The notes under the pieces were generated by a model. The model saw only the letters and a list, made by a program, of their open reading frames with translations. It was not told the origin of the DNA and searched no databases. Positions 8,457-17,329 of a DNA stretch of 64,000 nt are shown piece by piece. The DNA comes from Magnetovibrio sp. (GTDB taxonomy: Bacteria > Pseudomonadota > Alphaproteobacteria > Rhodospirillales > Magnetovibrionaceae): positions 1 to 64,000 of the forward strand of contig NZ_DATCTF010000016.1 of assembly GCF_036568125.1 (NCBI RefSeq), given 5' to 3'. The position numbers and the translations under genes were made by a program. Each line of letters opens with the position of its first letter. Position 1 is the first letter of the stretch.

Positions 8457-10253
8457 ATGCCCAACCAGATTCTCAAAAACGTTTTCGGATACGACAGCTT
8501 CCGCCCCGGCCAAGCCGAAGTGGTCGATGCCTTGCTTTCGGGCGAAAACGCCCTGGCGGTGATGCCAACAGGCTCAGGCAAATCGCTGTGCTTTCAAATC
8601 CCGGCGTTGGTCAAAGGCGGTCTGACCATCGTGGTGTCGCCGTTGGTGGCACTGATGGAAGACCAGGTCGCGGCGTTGAAACTGGCTGGCGTGGCCGCCG
8701 AAACCATCAATTCGTCGCGCGATCGCACCATCAACGTCGACGCCTGGCGACGCGTCGCGGCGGGGAAAACCCGGTTGCTGTATCTGGCCCCCGAACGGCT
8801 GATGACGGAGCGCATGCTGGATGCGCTGACGAAGCTGCCGGTGAGCCTGATCGCCATCGACGAGGCCCACTGCCTTTCGCGCTGGGGGCCGTCGTTTCGT
8901 CCCGAATACGAGGCCTTGTCGCGCCTCAAGGACCATTTCCCCGGCGTACCCATCGCCGCGCTCACCGCCACCGCCGACAGCGCCACCCAAGAAGACATCG
9001 CCGCCAAGCTGTTCGGCGGCCAGGGGCGTGCGTTCGTGTCCGGTTTCGATCGCCCCAACATTCGTCTCAGCGTCGAAATCCGCACCGACGCCAAGCGTCA
9101 ATTGCTCAACGTCATCAAGGACTTCGAAGGCGAAAGCGGCATCGTCTATTGCCTGTCGCGGGCCAAGACCGAAAAAACGGCGGCGATGCTGAACGAAAAC
9201 GGGATCCGCGCCTTGGCCTACCACGCCGGTCTGTCGGCGCAAATGCGCGCGCAAAATCAGCAAATCTTCATGATGGAGCCCGGCGTCGTGATCGTCGCCA
9301 CCATTGCGTTCGGCATGGGCATCGACAAGCCCGACGTGCGCTTCGTCTGCCACACCGACATGCCCGGCAACGTCGAGGCCTACTACCAAGAAATCGGCCG
9401 CGCTGGTCGTGACGGCAAGCCCGCCGTGGCGCACATGTTCTACGGTCTCGACGACGTGCGCATGCGCCGTATGTTTATCGAACAAGAAGACAGCGACCCC
9501 GATCACAAGCGCCGCGAACACAAGCGCCTGGACGCGCTGATCGCGTACTGCGAAGCGCCCAGTTGCCGCCGCCAGGCGCTGTTGGAATATTTCAACGACA
9601 CCATCGCGCCGTGCGGCAACTGCGACATGTGCCTCACCCCCCCGGAAATGGTCGAAGGCAGCGACACCGTGCAAGCCTTGCTGTCGGCGTGCGTCGCCAC
9701 CGGGCAGATGTACGGCCAAGCGCACCTGATCGACATCGTGCGCGGTGCGGACACGGAAAAAATGCGCCAGACCGGCCACGACCAATTGCCTGAACACGGC
9801 CAAGGTGCGGACATTTCCAAGGATGCGTGGCGTTCCATCGTGCGCCAACTGGTCGCCGGCGGCTTTCTCAAGATCGACGTCACCGGCCATGGTGGATTAA
9901 GCCTTTCGCCCAAAGGCCAAGCGTTGCTCAAGGGTGAGGAAACTTTCCGCTACCGCAAAGATTTGGTGCACAAACCGGCGAAAAAGAAAAGCCGCGGCGG
10001 ACGGGCCGAGCCTCCCGCCGACCTGAACCCGGACGACGCCAAGTTGCTAACGGAGTTGAAAAACCTGCGCACCCATCTGGCGATGGAACGCGAAGTCCCC
10101 GCCTACATGATCTTTTCCGATCGCACCTTGGAAGACATGGCGCGCAAAAAGCCCCGCAACGAGACCGCCTTCGCCGATATTCACGGCGTCGGCGCGGCAA
10201 AGCTTAAAGACTTCGCCGAAGCGTTCATCGGCGTGGTGGTGGAAAACACCTAA
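8457..10253 (+). CDS. recQ: ATP-dependent DNA helicase RecQ
   Basis: A superfamily 2 3'-5' DNA helicase that unwinds forks and recombination intermediates. Walker A is MPTGSGKS at residues 36-43 and Walker B the DEAH box at 135-138 (IAIDEAHCLSRWG); motif VI appears as QEIGRAGRDG. The RecQ zinc-binding module follows, with cysteines in AYCEAPSCRR and APCGNCDMC, then a winged-helix region. A C-terminal HRDC-like domain spans about residues 520-598 (LRTHLAMEREVPAYMIFSD). At 598 residues it has the normal length. The stop codon overlaps the end of the opposite gene by 4 nt. Confidence 0.93.
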   Translation: MPNQILKNVFGYDSFRPGQAEVVDALLSGENALAVMPTGSGKSLCFQIPALVKGGLTIVVSPLVALMEDQVAALKLAGVAAETINSSRDRTINVDAWRRVAAGKTRLLYLAPERLMTERMLDALTKLPVSLIAIDEAHCLSRWGPSFRPEYEALSRLKDHFPGVPIAALTATADSATQEDIAAKLFGGQGRAFVSGFDRPNIRLSVEIRTDAKRQLLNVIKDFEGESGIVYCLSRAKTEKTAAMLNENGIRALAYHAGLSAQMRAQNQQIFMMEPGVVIVATIAFGMGIDKPDVRFVCHTDMPGNVEAYYQEIGRAGRDGKPAVAHMFYGLDDVRMRRMFIEQEDSDPDHKRREHKRLDALIAYCEAPSCRRQALLEYFNDTIAPCGNCDMCLTPPEMVEGSDTVQALLSACVATGQMYGQAHLIDIVRGADTEKMRQTGHDQLPEHGQGADISKDAWRSIVRQLVAGGFLKIDVTGHGGLSLSPKGQALLKGEETFRYRKDLVHKPAKKKSRGGRAEPPADLNPDDAKLLTELKNLRTHLAMEREVPAYMIFSDRTLEDMARKKPRNETAFADIHGVGAAKLKDFAEAFIGVVVENT

Positions 10254-10906
10254 ATGGCATCTGCCGGCTCCACCAGCACGATGCGTTCGCCGTCTTCGGT
10301 CAACACATTGAGCTGGCGGATGGTCCACACGCCACCACGTTTATCTAAATAGACGAACACCGTGCCATCCCCCCTGGGGCCTTGCACGTCGAAGCTCAGC
10401 TCCGCCCAGCCTTCATCGTTGGTGGTTTGAATGTTGCCCGTGGTCCACCAAGTCGACGGTTCGACCGGCAACCCCAACCGCCGTTCCAGCGCCGGGTGAT
10501 CGCGCACCGCGTCCACGGTCAGGCGATAGGCGTCGCTGCTGGTGAACAGCATCGTGACAAGAGCGAACATCGCAGCAAACATCAGTGGAATGCCGATAAA
10601 CGCGCCCCACCCGACCCGCGCCCATAGGCGCTGGGTGCGCTTGAAATGTTCGACGTCGCGCCATGTGTTGTTGGCCCAGGCCCAGGCGTTGCCCTTCGCC
10701 CCCAACACGAACAGCATCACGATGTTGACGCCGGGCACGAACATCAACAGCGCAATCGGCGTGTTGTGTGCGATCCCCCACACCCAGTTGAGAAAAAACG
10801 CCCCCCAGTTCCAGCCACGCAGTTCGATGGGCAACTCGGCAGGCTGCTTGCCGGGTAATTCTGGCGGCAAAGCGGATGGCCGGTGAACGGGGCTGCGGTT
10901 TGGCAT
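10250..10906 (-). CDS. Coa1-like membrane protein (cytochrome oxidase assembly factor family)
   Basis: A 218-residue protein. Residues about 28-65 (RGWNWGAFFLNWVWGIAH followed by a hydrophobic helix) and 95-120 form membrane segments; the C-terminal half after DAYRLTVDAVRDHP is extracytoplasmic. That second half, with RLGLPV, W..G.I and DGWAELSFDVQGPRGDGTVFVYLDKRGG in outline, matches the Coa1/Tim21-like family named after a mitochondrial cytochrome c oxidase assembly factor. In bacteria the role is unproven. No oxidase genes are nearby. It is probably in an operon with the DUF805 gene upstream, which ends 8 nt before it. Confidence 0.65.
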   Translation of the reverse strand: MPNRSPVHRPSALPPELPGKQPAELPIELRGWNWGAFFLNWVWGIAHNTPIALLMFVPGVNIVMLFVLGAKGNAWAWANNTWRDVEHFKRTQRLWARVGWGAFIGIPLMFAAMFALVTMLFTSSDAYRLTVDAVRDHPALERRLGLPVEPSTWWTTGNIQTTNDEGWAELSFDVQGPRGDGTVFVYLDKRGGVWTIRQLNVLTEDGERIVLVEPADAI

Positions 10907-10914
10907 CCCGCACC

Positions 10915-11832
10915 TTAGCCTACGGGCTCGCGACCGCCGCCGCCTTTGCGCTTGATCGGACGCATGATGTCGTCGCCGAGACGGCGCTTGATGACATCGA
11001 GATTGTCCGCACCGCCGGACAAATCAACCGGCGTGAAATCGGCCTCGGGCTGCGTCTCGGCTGGTGCCTCCGGCTTGGCAAACTTTCGCCCACCGAAGCC
11101 CTGGGGCGCATCGTCGCCACCTTGGGGCGGACGCGGGTTGGGGTGTGAAGGCGCGGACGCTTGCCCATCGCCGTCGTCTTGCGCGCCGCCGGTCATCTCA
11201 TCGATGTAATCGTTGATCGGGTCGATGGGATCGGGACCGTAATCGTTGGGGCCCGGGGTGCCGCGAAAAAATCCCATCACGATGGCCATCCACAGGTTGT
11301 AGATCGGCACCAAAAACAACAGCAACCACCAGCCCGAATGACCCAAATCATGGGCGCGTTTGACGCTGATCGCCAAGCTGACCCAAAAATTGAACACCAA
11401 CAGCGGCAACAGCACGAGCAACGCCGCACTGGCACCAAGGATCGCGCCAAGCCCCGACGTCCCCGACAGCAGACCGATCAAGACGCCGAACATCTGTACA
11501 CCGAAGCCGATCAGCGACATCAGCAGCACGCCTTTGAGCCAATAGGCTTTGCGGTTCAGGCGTCCGGAAAGCGAAAACCACACCCACGAAAGCGGCTGAT
11601 CCCAGCCCTTCATATTGCGCCGAGCAATCAGCAAGATCGCGCCAAACAGCAACACGAAGAAAACCAGCATGCCCAGTTCGATCATCGATGCCATGGTTTC
11701 CAGTTGCGCCATTTGCTCAGGCGCTTGTTGCGCCCCCATCTGAGCCCCCATCTGAGCCCAGGCCGGTGTCGCGAAGGCAGCCGCTACGAGACTTGTCCAT
11801 CCAAGACGTGAAAGCATGTTCGAATAAAACAT
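10915..11832 (-). CDS. DUF805 membrane protein with long hydrophilic tail
   Basis: A 305-residue inner-membrane protein. A signal-like hydrophobic N terminus (ends near TPAWAQ) is followed by a short Met/Gln-rich stretch and a TM helix at about 45-65. The DUF805 core (about 80-190) shows its hallmarks FSLSGRLNRKAYW and VKRAHDLGHSGWW between four hydrophobic helices, and is closed by GTPGPNDYGPDP. The last 100 residues are Pro, Gly and charge rich and probably disordered. The ATG at 11832 was chosen because GGTGGAG lies just upstream and it gives a clean signal segment; more upstream ATGs lack this. No molecular function is known for DUF805. Confidence 0.85.
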   Translation of the reverse strand: MFYSNMLSRLGWTSLVAAAFATPAWAQMGAQMGAQQAPEQMAQLETMASMIELGMLVFFVLLFGAILLIARRNMKGWDQPLSWVWFSLSGRLNRKAYWLKGVLLMSLIGFGVQMFGVLIGLLSGTSGLGAILGASAALLVLLPLLVFNFWVSLAISVKRAHDLGHSGWWLLLFLVPIYNLWMAIVMGFFRGTPGPNDYGPDPIDPINDYIDEMTGGAQDDGDGQASAPSHPNPRPPQGGDDAPQGFGGRKFAKPEAPAETQPEADFTPVDLSGGADNLDVIKRRLGDDIMRPIKRKGGGGREPVG

Positions 11833-11923
11833 TTTGGCTCCACCACCGACCATACAGACATATTCCGCTCTCATTGTGCCCAAAAAATATAGAAATGCGA
11901 AGGCATTACGATATGCTGTCGAT

Positions 11924-12277
11924 ATGAACCGCATTATCGTCATCGTTATCGCCATGAGCATCGCGTCCCACGCATTGGCTCAAGCTGCTGCTCTCGAGCA
12001 AGTGTCCAGCGATCCGCGCCACGTTCAGTGTTTTACGAAATCAAAGAAAAAACCCGATTGGCCGGTGTGCGAAGAGCTGATCGAAGCGATGCTGGCGCGC
12101 CACAACCGGGGCGAAAAAGTTTCTGGTTTTATTTCCTGCGTTCCTCCTGGAACTCCACCAGAAGAGGTACGCAAAACCTTTCACGCCTGGATCTCAAAAC
12201 GCCCGCATTTCGCTAAATACACCCCCTGGGACACGCTCTCGGGCGGACTGTCGGTGCTATACCGCTGTCCCCCCTAA
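11924..12277 (+). CDS. Small secreted cysteine-containing protein, Rap1a/Tai-like
   Basis: A 117-residue protein with a signal peptide ending near SHALAQ and four cysteines in the mature part (HVQCF, WPVCEEL, FISCVPPG, LYRCPP). The pattern of a glycine-containing loop, then C-x-P-P-G-T, a helix HAWISKRPHF and a final RCPP resembles the Rap1a/Tai family, whose type VI immunity members are periplasmic. No effector or type VI gene is adjacent, so a domain-level resemblance is all I claim. The gene is divergent from the DUF805 gene. Confidence 0.6.
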   Translation: MNRIIVIVIAMSIASHALAQAAALEQVSSDPRHVQCFTKSKKKPDWPVCEELIEAMLARHNRGEKVSGFISCVPPGTPPEEVRKTFHAWISKRPHFAKYTPWDTLSGGLSVLYRCPP

Positions 12278-12373
12278 CTCCCGTTTAGATCACACAAATA
12301 CATTCAGCACGGGTTCAGATTGTCACCCGTATGCTCCTCACCAGAATCGAAAAAATGTGTGGGGATATTTTTC

Positions 12374-13027
12374 ATGAAGACCTTGATCCGCTCCGTTGCG
12401 TTTGCGATGGCCGCCGTGGTCGCCACCGCCACTTGGCAAGCACATGCCGCGAACAAAACCCTTGCGTTCACCGTTCTGCGTGATGGCTCAAACATCGGCA
12501 CCCACAGCTACGCTATTTCCGAGCACGGCGACGAAACCCTGGTCGAGGTCAACACCGACATCGAAGTCAAAGTGCTGTTCATGACGGCATACAAATTCAT
12601 CCATGCCTCCAAGGAAGTATGGAAAAACGGCAAGTTGGTTCAGCTCAACTCCACCACCGACGACGACGGCACCGCCAAGTCGCTCAACGTCAAAGCTCAA
12701 GGCGACACATTGACCGCCGACAGCGTGGTCGCAGGCCAAGACCGACGCCAGAACGCCGCGCCGACCGTGATCCCCGCCAGCCTGTGGAAACAAGACATCG
12801 TCAAACAAAGCGCGGTGCTCAACACGCTCGACGGCACGTTGATGAACATCAAGGTCGAAGATTTGGGTGCCGAGGAAGTCGAAGCGGGCGGCGCGAAGAT
12901 CGAAGCGCAACACTATTCCATCACCGGCGAACTGACCCGCGAACTGTGGTTCAGCGGTGCGGGCGATCTGGTGCGGGTTCGCTTTCCCGACAAAACCGGA
13001 TCAGAAATCGTCTACGCCTTAAAATAG
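12374..13027 (+). CDS. Secreted DUF6134-like protein
   Basis: A 217-residue exported protein with a signal peptide ending at WQAHA. The mature chain is beta-rich and similar in outline to the DUF6134/DUF3108 envelope proteins: FTVLRDGSNIGTHSY at the start, a central IPASLWKQDIV, and a C-terminal GELTRELWFSGAGDLVRVRF. No enzymatic motif is visible. It ends 82 nt before the acyl cassette on the same strand, so it may be co-transcribed with it, but nothing in the sequence proves that. Confidence 0.75.
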   Translation: MKTLIRSVAFAMAAVVATATWQAHAANKTLAFTVLRDGSNIGTHSYAISEHGDETLVEVNTDIEVKVLFMTAYKFIHASKEVWKNGKLVQLNSTTDDDGTAKSLNVKAQGDTLTADSVVAGQDRRQNAAPTVIPASLWKQDIVKQSAVLNTLDGTLMNIKVEDLGAEEVEAGGAKIEAQHYSITGELTRELWFSGAGDLVRVRFPDKTGSEIVYALK

Positions 13028-13109
13028 AATTTTATTCAAATTGACGTGAATTATTTTCGACCGCCAACCGTTGTCCCTCGACGATAAAAATAATGAAGGT
13101 TGCGAACTC

Positions 13110-13730
13110 ATGAAACCGGCGTTGCTTCCCGTTCTGATCTCCCCCGACCACCCTGACCGTGCCGCGGTCGAGGCCTTGGTGCGCGGCGTCTATGACCGGG
13201 AATACGGCGCGAAAATCGAAACCTTCGCCGAATTGATGATCGCGCTTCCGAGCGAAAACGGCGGCTATCTCGCCGCTGCGGGACTGCGCATCGGCAATGA
13301 TTTCTTTTCCGAAATCTATCTCGACCGCCCCATCGAAGACTTGTTGTCCGACTATTGGCGCCCGCCCGCCGCCCGCAATGAAATCGCCGAGGTCACGACC
13401 TTGGCCGCCAGCCATCCGCACGCTTCGTTGGCGTTGATGGCGGGCATCACCGGACATCTGCGCAACGTCAATGTGCGCTTCGCCTTTTTCACCGTGACGG
13501 AACGTCTGCACATGATGCTCAAACGCGTCGGCGTTCCGGCCCATGAGTTGGCGCCGGCGCGTATCGACAAAGTGAAAAACCCGCAGGACTGGGGGCTGTA
13601 TTACGCCACCAACCCGCGCGTGGTCGCGATCCACGACGCGTTCGTGTCCCTGCCCGCTAGCGATGTCGGCCATGTCGGCGGTGGCAAATCCGCACCCGTT
13701 CCCCTGCGGGAGGAGGCGGTACGTGTTTGA
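13110..13730 (+). CDS. Thermostable hemolysin family protein (LuxI/GNAT-like acyltransferase fold)
   Basis: A 206-residue member of the 'thermostable hemolysin' family, named after a Vibrio protein. The family belongs to the acyltransferase-like superfamily that also holds LuxI-type and N-acyl amino acid synthases, so a haemolytic toxin role is not implied. Recognisable parts are an early LVRGVYDREYGAKIE, FFSEIYLDRPIEDLLS and the core NEIAEVTTLAA followed by the helix SLALMAGITGHL. There is no signal peptide. The ATG at 13110 has GAAGG 11-15 nt upstream. The next gene starts inside this one (8-nt overlap), and the four genes to 16682 are packed without gaps above 20 nt. I infer that it transfers an acyl group made available by the downstream ligase. 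Confidence 0.8.
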   Translation: MKPALLPVLISPDHPDRAAVEALVRGVYDREYGAKIETFAELMIALPSENGGYLAAAGLRIGNDFFSEIYLDRPIEDLLSDYWRPPAARNEIAEVTTLAASHPHASLALMAGITGHLRNVNVRFAFFTVTERLHMMLKRVGVPAHELAPARIDKVKNPQDWGLYYATNPRVVAIHDAFVSLPASDVGHVGGGKSAPVPLREEAVRV

Positions 13731-15198
13731 GGTCCTCGCCGCCCTCCACCGCCACAGCGAAGCCCGCCCCCAAGACCGCGCCTTTTTACAAGACGACCTT
13801 TCCCTCACCTACGCTGAACTCGCCGCGCGCGTTGGCGGACTGGCCCAAGACCTGACGGCGCTCGACAGTAACGTGATCGCCATCTACGCGTCCAACGGCC
13901 TGGAATGGGTGATCGCCGATTTGGCCGTGGCCTGCGCGGGCAAGACCATGGTACCCCTGCCGACGTTCTTTTCCCCGGACCAGATGCGTCACGTCTTGGC
14001 CAACGCCGAGGTCGGACACATCTTGACCAATGCCGACATTGCAGCATCCGCAAATGCGCTGGGCCTGCCGGTCACCGCCGTGCACCTCGACGGTCCCACC
14101 GCCGCGCTGCGCGAAGAGAATAACCGCGGTCGCGACGCGGGACGCATCATCTATACATCCGGCACCACCGGCGCGCCCAAAGGCGTGCGCCTGGGCGACC
14201 GGCAAATCGCCGCCAGCGCCAAGGGCTTGTTGGCCGCCAGCGGCGCGAGCGAGAAAGATCGTTACCTGTCGGTGTTGCCGTTTTCTCTGCTGCTGGAACA
14301 GATCGCGGCGATCGCCCTGCCGATTTTGGCCGGCGCACCGGTGACCATCGCGCCGAACGCCATGATGGCGGCTTTGCAAGGCGACACCATGGCGTTGGTC
14401 AACGCCTTTGAAACCGCTTTCGACCATCAAGGGGCCACCGCCAGTGTGCTGGTTCCCGGCTTGCTGGACGCATGGGTCAAAACCCTTGCGGCAACGGGTA
14501 AAACAGCACCTGGATCGCTGCGCTTCGTCGCTGTCGGCGGCGCGCCGGTGAACAGCGACCTGGCTCAATCCGCGTGGCATTTGGGCGTACCGGTGCACGA
14601 AGGTTACGGCCTATCGGAATGCTGTTCGGTGGTCAGCGTCAACCGCCCCGGACGGCGTGTCGCTGGCAGCGTCGGCGAACCGATCCCCGGTTTGAGCGTG
14701 ACGCTGGACGACGGTGAAATCGTCGTTCACGGCGATACCGTGATGAGCGGCTACCTGGGGCACGACGTCGACCCCAATGGCGTTTGGCGCACCGGCGATT
14801 TGGGCGTATTCACGGCTGAGGGCGCGCTACGCATCATGGGTCGCAAGGACAACCTGATCGTCACCCCGGCGGGGCGCAACATCAGCCCCGAATGGGTCGA
14901 AGGGCTGTGCGAGGCCAACCCCACCGTTGCCAAGGCCGTGCTTACACAGGTCGATGGGCACGGCTTGGTGCTGATCGTCCTCGCATCGGCGTCCACACCC
15001 GACACGGCACTCGCCCTCGACACATTTTTGCAAACTCAATACGCCAAACTGCCCGATTACGCCCGCCCCGATCACACTGCCATCATCAATCGGACGGACG
15101 TGGCAGAGCACCAATTGCTGACACCGTTGGGAGATGCACGCCGCGCCCAATGCTTGGATTTCGCCCAAAAGTGGGCCGCCCGCCAGAACGCCGCGTGA
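13723..15198 (+). CDS. AMP-dependent acyl synthetase/ligase of the four-gene cassette
   Basis: A 491-residue ANL-superfamily enzyme that activates a carboxylic acid as acyl-AMP. The P-loop-like motif is IIYTSGTTGAPKG, the A5-type motif EGYGLSECC, the A7 motif WRTGDLG and the hinge MGRKDNLIVTPAGRNISPE. The sequence is shorter than typical acyl-CoA ligases and the usual final PKTxxGKxxR lysine region is degenerate (HQLLTPLGDARRAQ), so thioester formation may be lost or altered. I place the start at GTG 13723 because GGGAGGAGG lies 7-15 nt upstream; it overlaps the preceding stop. Upstream ATGs in frame would overlap the hemolysin-family gene more deeply and lack such a site. Confidence 0.85.
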   Translation: MFEVLAALHRHSEARPQDRAFLQDDLSLTYAELAARVGGLAQDLTALDSNVIAIYASNGLEWVIADLAVACAGKTMVPLPTFFSPDQMRHVLANAEVGHILTNADIAASANALGLPVTAVHLDGPTAALREENNRGRDAGRIIYTSGTTGAPKGVRLGDRQIAASAKGLLAASGASEKDRYLSVLPFSLLLEQIAAIALPILAGAPVTIAPNAMMAALQGDTMALVNAFETAFDHQGATASVLVPGLLDAWVKTLAATGKTAPGSLRFVAVGGAPVNSDLAQSAWHLGVPVHEGYGLSECCSVVSVNRPGRRVAGSVGEPIPGLSVTLDDGEIVVHGDTVMSGYLGHDVDPNGVWRTGDLGVFTAEGALRIMGRKDNLIVTPAGRNISPEWVEGLCEANPTVAKAVLTQVDGHGLVLIVLASASTPDTALALDTFLQTQYAKLPDYARPDHTAIINRTDVAEHQLLTPLGDARRAQCLDFAQKWAARQNAA

Positions 15199-15216
15199 AG
15201 ACTTGAGGAACCGAAC

Positions 15217-15906
15217 ATGACTTTTTTTGACCGCCTTGTCACCGAAACCCAGTCTGAACGCGAAGACTTCCGTTCCATCAGCGTGATCCAGACTGCTATC
15301 AGTCAAGGCGTGACCAAAGAGCTCTACGCAAAGTACCTTACCCAGGCTTACCACCATGTGCGCTTCACCGTGCCGTTGCTGGAATGCGCCTTGGAAGACT
15401 GCGGTGTCGGCGACGAAGCCTACGCCAACGCGTTGGCCGAATACATCGCAGAAGAATCCGGTCACGACGAATGGATTTTGGATGACATCAAGGCGCTTGG
15501 CGCGGACAGCGAAGCGGTGCGCAACGGCCGTGGCGGTTTTGCCTGCCGGGTGATGATCAGTCACGCCTATTACTTGGTCGAAAAAGAAAGCCCTTATGCC
15601 CTGCTCGGCATGGTGCATGTGCTGGAAGGCATGTCGGTGGAACTGGCAGAACGCGCCGCAGGCGCGATCCGCGCGGGTTTTGGCGACACCCCGCCCAACG
15701 CGTTTTCGTACCTCACCAGTCACGGTGCATTGGACATGGAACACGTGCGCTTTTTCGAAGATCTGGTAAACGGCCTGAACGATACGGAAATCGAAAACAC
15801 CATCATCGCTGCGGCCAAGGACTTCTACAAACTGTTCGGCAACATGTTCCGCGAACTGGGTGAAGAACTGCTCGCCCCGGCCGCGAACCAAGGGGCAAGC
15901 GCATGA
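15217..15906 (+). CDS. Haem-oxygenase-like di-iron oxidase (HDO/TenA-like)
   Basis: A 229-residue all-helical protein of the TenA/haem-oxygenase-like fold. All six metal ligands expected of the HDO enzymes can be placed: Glu56 (VPLLECALE), Glu80 and His83 (EESGHDEW), Glu137 (VLEGMS), and Asp173 and His176 together with His169 (SHGALDMEHVRF). Known HDO enzymes include UndA, which turns fatty acids into terminal alkenes, and BesC; they use O2 for C-C or C-H cleavage. Its neighbours, an acyl-AMP ligase and an SDR, suggest a fatty-acid-like substrate. It starts 18 nt after the ligase, behind TGAGGAAC, and overlaps the SDR start by 4 nt. Confidence 0.85.
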   Translation: MTFFDRLVTETQSEREDFRSISVIQTAISQGVTKELYAKYLTQAYHHVRFTVPLLECALEDCGVGDEAYANALAEYIAEESGHDEWILDDIKALGADSEAVRNGRGGFACRVMISHAYYLVEKESPYALLGMVHVLEGMSVELAERAAGAIRAGFGDTPPNAFSYLTSHGALDMEHVRFFEDLVNGLNDTEIENTIIAAAKDFYKLFGNMFRELGEELLAPAANQGASA

Positions 15907-16682
15907 TCATCGACGGTAAAGTGTTTGTGGTAACCGGTGCCGGTTCCGGGATCGGGCGGGCGCTGGCGCAAAATTTGTCAAAACAAGGGGCCAGGCTGGT
16001 GTTGGCGGACCTCAATGCCGACGGCTTGCAAACCACCCAGGCCGCACTCGACCACCCCGGTCACGCCCGTTGCGTGACCGGCGACATCACCAAGAACGAG
16101 ACCCGCCAGGCCATCATCGCCACCGCCGTTGAGGCCTTCGGCGGCATCGACGCGTTGGTCAACAATGCCGGCGTCGTCGCGGTGGGGCCTTTGGCCAAAG
16201 CCGAAGACGCCGCATTGGAACTGATGGTGCGGGTCAACCTGCTGGCGCCGATGCTGTTGGTGCGCGACGTTCTGCCGACCCTGGAGAAATCCGACTGCCC
16301 GACCATCGTCAACGTGGGGTCCATGTTCGGCGACATCGCGTTTCCGTTGTTTGCGGGCTATTCGGCCAGCAAATTCGGCGTGCGCGGCTTGTCGGACGCC
16401 TTGCGACGCGAACTGGCGCCGAAAAACATCACGGTGACCTATATCGCGCCGCGTGCCGCCAAAACCGGTGCGACGGGCGCGTTCGAACATCTGATCGAAC
16501 CAATGAAAATGAAACTGGACGAACCCGAAAAGGTGGCGCAAAACATCGCCGATGCGATCCGGCGCGGCGCGCGTTCCAGCTATCCCAAAGGCGCCGAACG
16601 TTTGTTCGTGCTGATCCAACGCATCGCGCCCAAGCTGGTGGACAATTCGATCATTGCCCAGTTGAAATCTCTGAAGAGCTAG
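15903..16682 (+). CDS. Short-chain dehydrogenase/reductase of the cassette
   Basis: A 259-residue classical SDR. The NAD(P)-binding motif is TGAGSGIG (about 12-19), the structural motif NNAG (about 87-90), the catalytic Ser in VGSMFG and the catalytic YSASK near 150. Asp at the end of the second strand (LVLADLN) suggests a preference for NAD(H). The ATG overlaps the stop of the di-iron gene (ATGA), which implies coupled translation. It would carry out a reduction or oxidation in the pathway of the cassette. It overlaps tail to tail with the small gene on the other strand by 4 nt. Confidence 0.87.
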   Translation: MIIDGKVFVVTGAGSGIGRALAQNLSKQGARLVLADLNADGLQTTQAALDHPGHARCVTGDITKNETRQAIIATAVEAFGGIDALVNNAGVVAVGPLAKAEDAALELMVRVNLLAPMLLVRDVLPTLEKSDCPTIVNVGSMFGDIAFPLFAGYSASKFGVRGLSDALRRELAPKNITVTYIAPRAAKTGATGAFEHLIEPMKMKLDEPEKVAQNIADAIRRGARSSYPKGAERLFVLIQRIAPKLVDNSIIAQLKSLKS

Positions 16683-16891
16683 TCGTCATGCGAATCGTCA
16701 TCGTGATTGGTGTCGAACACGCTCAGCGCGTCCCAATCGGCATCTTCCAAATGATCGACAGCGGCGAACACGGCTATGGATAACACGGCCAGAAAGATCC
16801 ACACCAACGGGTGCAACCCCAAAAATTTGCGCGTCGGCGGCAGCTGCGGTTCATCGCCGTTTGGGGCTGGGTATTTGTCGGAATATTTCAT
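16679..16891 (-). CDS. Small single-TM protein of unknown function
   Basis: A 70-residue protein with one hydrophobic segment (about residues 28-46, HPLVWIFLAVLSIAVFAAV) and a very acidic, His/Asp-rich C terminus (DTNHDDDSHDD). I recognise no family. Its stop overlaps the SDR stop by 4 nt, a pattern seen repeatedly between real genes in this window. No strong ribosome binding site precedes the ATG. A metal-binding tail is possible but not shown. Confidence 0.5.
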   Translation of the reverse strand: MKYSDKYPAPNGDEPQLPPTRKFLGLHPLVWIFLAVLSIAVFAAVDHLEDADWDALSVFDTNHDDDSHDD

Positions 16892-17329
16892 CGCCGCAAG
16901 CTACCGTCTAATCCCTCTTTCCCGCAAGACGCAGATTGCTCAAAAGCTCGAAGGGGACGGGCCGGAAAAATAACCAGACCGATTCTAACCTAGGGCTGCT
17001 ACACTTTCGGGCAACGGAGCTTCGCCTGAGGGTGGGAATAACACCTGCACAGGCAAAATATCGGCCAATAATGGTTAAATTCGGGCGGTTTTTATTTTTT
17101 AGGTTTCCCTTATATAACCATTTCATTATATATGATCCGGAATGCTTTGCGGGCCGCAAACAGTTCGCAAACGCACAAAAATAGCGCGCTTTTTGGGTGC
17201 GCTGCACAAAAATAATTGAACCCCCAATTCCGGGATCTGGCTTTGCTGTGGGCCCCGTGCGCCGAAAACCGATGCGCAAAAGGCCCTGAACGCTATAGGT
17301 CGTGAACAACGACCGAGCGGAGACGTCGA
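16892..17329. other. Intergenic leader region of the soe operon
   Basis: A 438-nt stretch with no convincing gene. The middle (17090-17140) is AT-rich, with TTATATAA at 17110-17117 followed by ATTATATATGAT, and could hold promoters for the operon. Just before the SoeA ribosome binding site there is a small hairpin, GGTCGT-GAACA-ACGACC (17298-17314). I found no FNR-type TTGATNNNNATCAA site. Confidence 0.4.

Noticed and set aside
13110..13730. Secreted haemolysin toxin
   Set aside because: No signal peptide; the family name is historical and the fold and neighbours indicate an acyltransferase-like enzyme.
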